Shown here piece after piece: positions 62,337 to 64,000 of a stretch of DNA of 64,000 bases (positions are counted from its first letter, which is position 1; each line of letters opens with the position of its first letter). Under the pieces are notes generated by a model that searched no databases, was not told the origin of the DNA, and saw only the letters and a program-made list of their open reading frames with translations. The translations under genes and the position numbers were made by a program. This stretch comes from Lichenicola cladoniae (GTDB taxonomy: Bacteria > Pseudomonadota > Alphaproteobacteria > Acetobacterales > Acetobacteraceae), in NCBI RefSeq assembly GCF_013201075.1, contig NZ_CP053708.1, positions 1,553,501 through 1,617,500 on the forward strand, read 5' to 3'.

Positions 62337-62903
62337 ATGGCGGAGGGCCAGACACGCCGCAAGCAGGCGCCACGCAGCAGGCCGCGCACTGCCGCGCGGG
62401 TCGGCGCCGTGCAGGCGCTGTTCCAGAGCGAGCAGGGCGGCGAGAGCGCGGAAAGCGTGATCGACCAGTTCGTGCGCCACCGCCTCGGCGAGCTGCCGGG
62501 TACCGGCGGCTACGAGGAAGGTCGCGTGCCCGATGCGGATGTGGCGCTGTTCGGCCGGATCGTGCGCACCGCGGTGACCGAGCAGGATCGGCTCGACCTG
62601 ATGCTGGTCGAGGCGCTGCCCGAGGAATGGCCGCTGGCACGGCTCGATCCGGTGCTGCGGGCGCTGCTGCGCGCGGCCGGTGGCGAGCTCACGATGGCGG
62701 ACGGCCCGCCCGGCCGGGTGGTGATCAACGAATATCTCGACGTGGCGCACGGGTTCTTCTCCGGCGACGAGCCGCGCATGGTGAACGGGTTGCTGAACGC
62801 GCTGGGCCGCCGGCTCCGGCCGCAGGATTTCGACGTCGATGCGCCGGCACCCGCCCCGGAACAGGAACCCGAACCGGACGTCTCCGAACAGACAGGTCCG
62901 TGA
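62337..62903 (+). CDS. nusB: Transcription antitermination factor NusB
   Basis: NusB joins NusE (S10) on boxA RNA in rRNA antitermination. The 188-residue protein has the helical core: ARVGAVQALFQSEQGGE, LFGRIVRTAVTEQDRLDLMLVEALPEEWPLARLDPVLRALLRAAGGEL, and DEYLDVAHGFF-type sequence (VINEYLDVAHGFFSGDEPRMVNGLLNALG). The acidic Pro-rich tail is an extension. ATG 62337 with AGGGA upstream. Its stop overlaps the GTG start of thiL. Confidence 0.95.
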   Translation: MAEGQTRRKQAPRSRPRTAARVGAVQALFQSEQGGESAESVIDQFVRHRLGELPGTGGYEEGRVPDADVALFGRIVRTAVTEQDRLDLMLVEALPEEWPLARLDPVLRALLRAAGGELTMADGPPGRVVINEYLDVAHGFFSGDEPRMVNGLLNALGRRLRPQDFDVDAPAPAPEQEPEPDVSEQTGP

Positions 62904-63859
62904 CCGAGCCGGCTGCCGAGTTCGCTTTCATCGCGCGGCATTTCAGGCCGCTGGCCGGGCCGGGCGGGCTGGCGTTGTCGGACGACGCGGCGGTCTTTCT
63001 GCCCCCAGCCGGGCGCGAACTGGTGATGTGCGCCGACGCCATGGTGTCGGGCGTTCATTTTCTTGCCGCGGATCCGCCGGACACCGTGGCGCGCAAGCTG
63101 CTGCGGGTGAACCTGTCCGATCTCGCGGCAATGGGCGCCGAACCGCTCGGCTACCTGATGACCGTGTCGGTGCCACCCGACCTGCCTCCCAACTGGTTCG
63201 AGGGTTTCGGCGCCGGGCTGGCGATCGACCAGGCCCAGTACGGTCTCTCGCTCTTCGGCGGCGACACCACCTCGACCACCGGGCCGCTGGTCCTTTCTCT
63301 CACGATCGTCGGCCATGTCGCACCCGGCGCCGCGCTGCGTCGCAACGGTGCGCAGGCCGGCGACGGTATCTGGGTGACCGGAACCATCGGCGACGGCACC
63401 CTCGGCCTGGCCTGCCTGACCGGGGAACTCGATGACGACACCGGGCAGTTGGCCGACCGCTACCGGCTGCCGCAGCCGCGCATGGGGATGAAGCTGGCCG
63501 GCGTGGCGCATGCGGCGATCGACGTGTCCGACGGGCTGGTGCAGGACCTCGGGCATCTCTGTCGCGAGAGCGGCGTGGCTGCCCGGATCGAGGCGGCCCT
63601 GGTGCCGGCGTCGGAGGCGGCGCGTCAGGCCGGTCCGGCCTGGCTCGAGCGCCGGCTGAGCGGCGGCGACGATTACGAACTTCTGCTGGCGGTGCCGCCA
63701 GGGGCAGAGGCGACATTGCTCGCCGAGGCAGGGGCCGCTTGTATCCGGGTGACCCGGATCGGCATGTTCGAAGCCGGCCTGGACGCGGTCCACGTGATCG
63801 CCCCGGACGGCACTGCGCTCATCTTCGAGCGTCCCGGCTGGAGCCATTTTCCCGGATAG
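62900..63859 (+). CDS. thiL: Thiamine-phosphate kinase
   Basis: ThiL makes thiamine diphosphate from thiamine phosphate and ATP. A 319-residue PurM-fold kinase: N-terminal EFAFIARHFRPLAGPGGLALSDDAAVF with the metal-binding Asp pair, VSGVHFLAADPPDTVARKLLRVNLSDLAAMGAEP, LFGGDTTSTTGPL and AIDVSDGLVQDLGHLCRESGVAA. GTG 62900 is the start, overlapping the nusB stop, and begins TEPAAEFAFI as in relatives. The nusB-thiL pair is conserved in many bacteria. Confidence 0.96.
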   Translation: MTEPAAEFAFIARHFRPLAGPGGLALSDDAAVFLPPAGRELVMCADAMVSGVHFLAADPPDTVARKLLRVNLSDLAAMGAEPLGYLMTVSVPPDLPPNWFEGFGAGLAIDQAQYGLSLFGGDTTSTTGPLVLSLTIVGHVAPGAALRRNGAQAGDGIWVTGTIGDGTLGLACLTGELDDDTGQLADRYRLPQPRMGMKLAGVAHAAIDVSDGLVQDLGHLCRESGVAARIEAALVPASEAARQAGPAWLERRLSGGDDYELLLAVPPGAEATLLAEAGAACIRVTRIGMFEAGLDAVHVIAPDGTALIFERPGWSHFPG

Positions 63860-63926
63860 ACCCAATTGGCGGCATGGTACCTGCTCGACCGGGATGTGCC
63901 ATCGACGAGAAGAGAGCCAGAGCCAG

Positions 63927-64000
63927 ATGCATGTGACCGCGCTGCCCGCCACCCTGCCGTCGCCAGCGGTGCCGGGTCATGCGCTCGACGCCGAGGCGTG
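63927..64000 (+). CDS. Start of a further gene (cut by window edge), uncertain
   Basis: An ATG at 63927, preceded by GAAGAGAG about 13 bases upstream, opens a frame that stays open for 24 codons to the edge (MHVTALPATLPSPAVPGH...). It is in line with thiL after a 67-base gap. Too short to identify; it may be a real gene or a chance opening. Confidence 0.35.
   Translation, partial: MHVTALPATLPSPAVPGHALDAEA

Overview
The window looks like a chromosomal segment of a high-GC alphaproteobacterium, most likely an acidophilic or plant/soil member of the Acetobacteraceae (Rhodospirillales). The alphaproteobacterial signature is direct: a PhyR/NepR/EcfG general stress response locus, a rhizobial-type glpRDSTPQUVK glycerol import operon, and an nrdR-nusB-thiL run. 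Family-level placement is an inference from overall gene style, not from a marker search. No rRNA, tRNA, CRISPR array, prophage or insertion sequence was seen.

Layout. 1-4.6 kb: the 5' part of secD (minus strand, leaving the window), a Gfo/Idh/MocA oxidoreductase and a MocR-type regulator. 4.6-11.7 kb: a complete eight-gene Nit1C cluster (nitrilase, radical SAM, GNAT, AIR-synthase-like, glycosyltransferase, flavin oxidoreductase and two small proteins) in one tightly overlapping operon. It is preceded by a near-consensus sigma-54 promoter, an NtrC-like dyad and a MocR-like direct repeat. 11.8-13.0 kb: a secreted GH16 enzyme in a more AT-rich patch. 13.0-17.1 kb: an ABC-F ATPase and otsA. 17.2-28.1 kb (minus): malQ, glgB, a treS-maltokinase fusion and a long glgE, i.e. 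the GlgE route from trehalose to branched alpha-glucan. 28.2-32.8 kb: the general stress response locus: phyR, two EcfG-family sigma factors, nepR and a HisKA_2 (PhyK-like) kinase. A consensus sigma-EcfG promoter (GGAAC-N17-CGTT) lies in front of glgE, so stress response and glucan/trehalose metabolism appear physically and transcriptionally joined.

32.9-36.3 kb: cydDC. 36.4-40.5 kb: an OmpA-like lipoprotein, recQ (without a normal start codon for its conserved N-terminus), an aldo/keto reductase and a divergent LysR regulator. 40.7-51.5 kb: a 2OG-Fe(II) oxygenase overlapping glpR, then glpD, the GlpSTPQUV glycerol ABC importer, a strong terminator and glpK. 51.5-53.5 kb: a conserved hypothetical protein, a lipoprotein and a TPR protein with an unclear start. 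53.6-57.8 kb: an OmpR/EnvZ-type two-component pair divergent from mlaA, which is coupled to a Rieske-like oxygenase that has lost both histidine ligands of its cluster. 57.9-61.6 kb: a CUT2 sugar ABC transporter. 61.7-64 kb: nrdR, nusB, thiL and the first codons of a further possible gene.

Working together: carbon enters as glycerol (glp operon) or an unidentified sugar (CUT2 transporter); storage and osmoprotection run through OtsA/TreS/GlgE/GlgB/MalQ under probable general-stress control; the Nit1C cluster is probably a nitrogen-limitation system, judging by its sigma-54 promoter.
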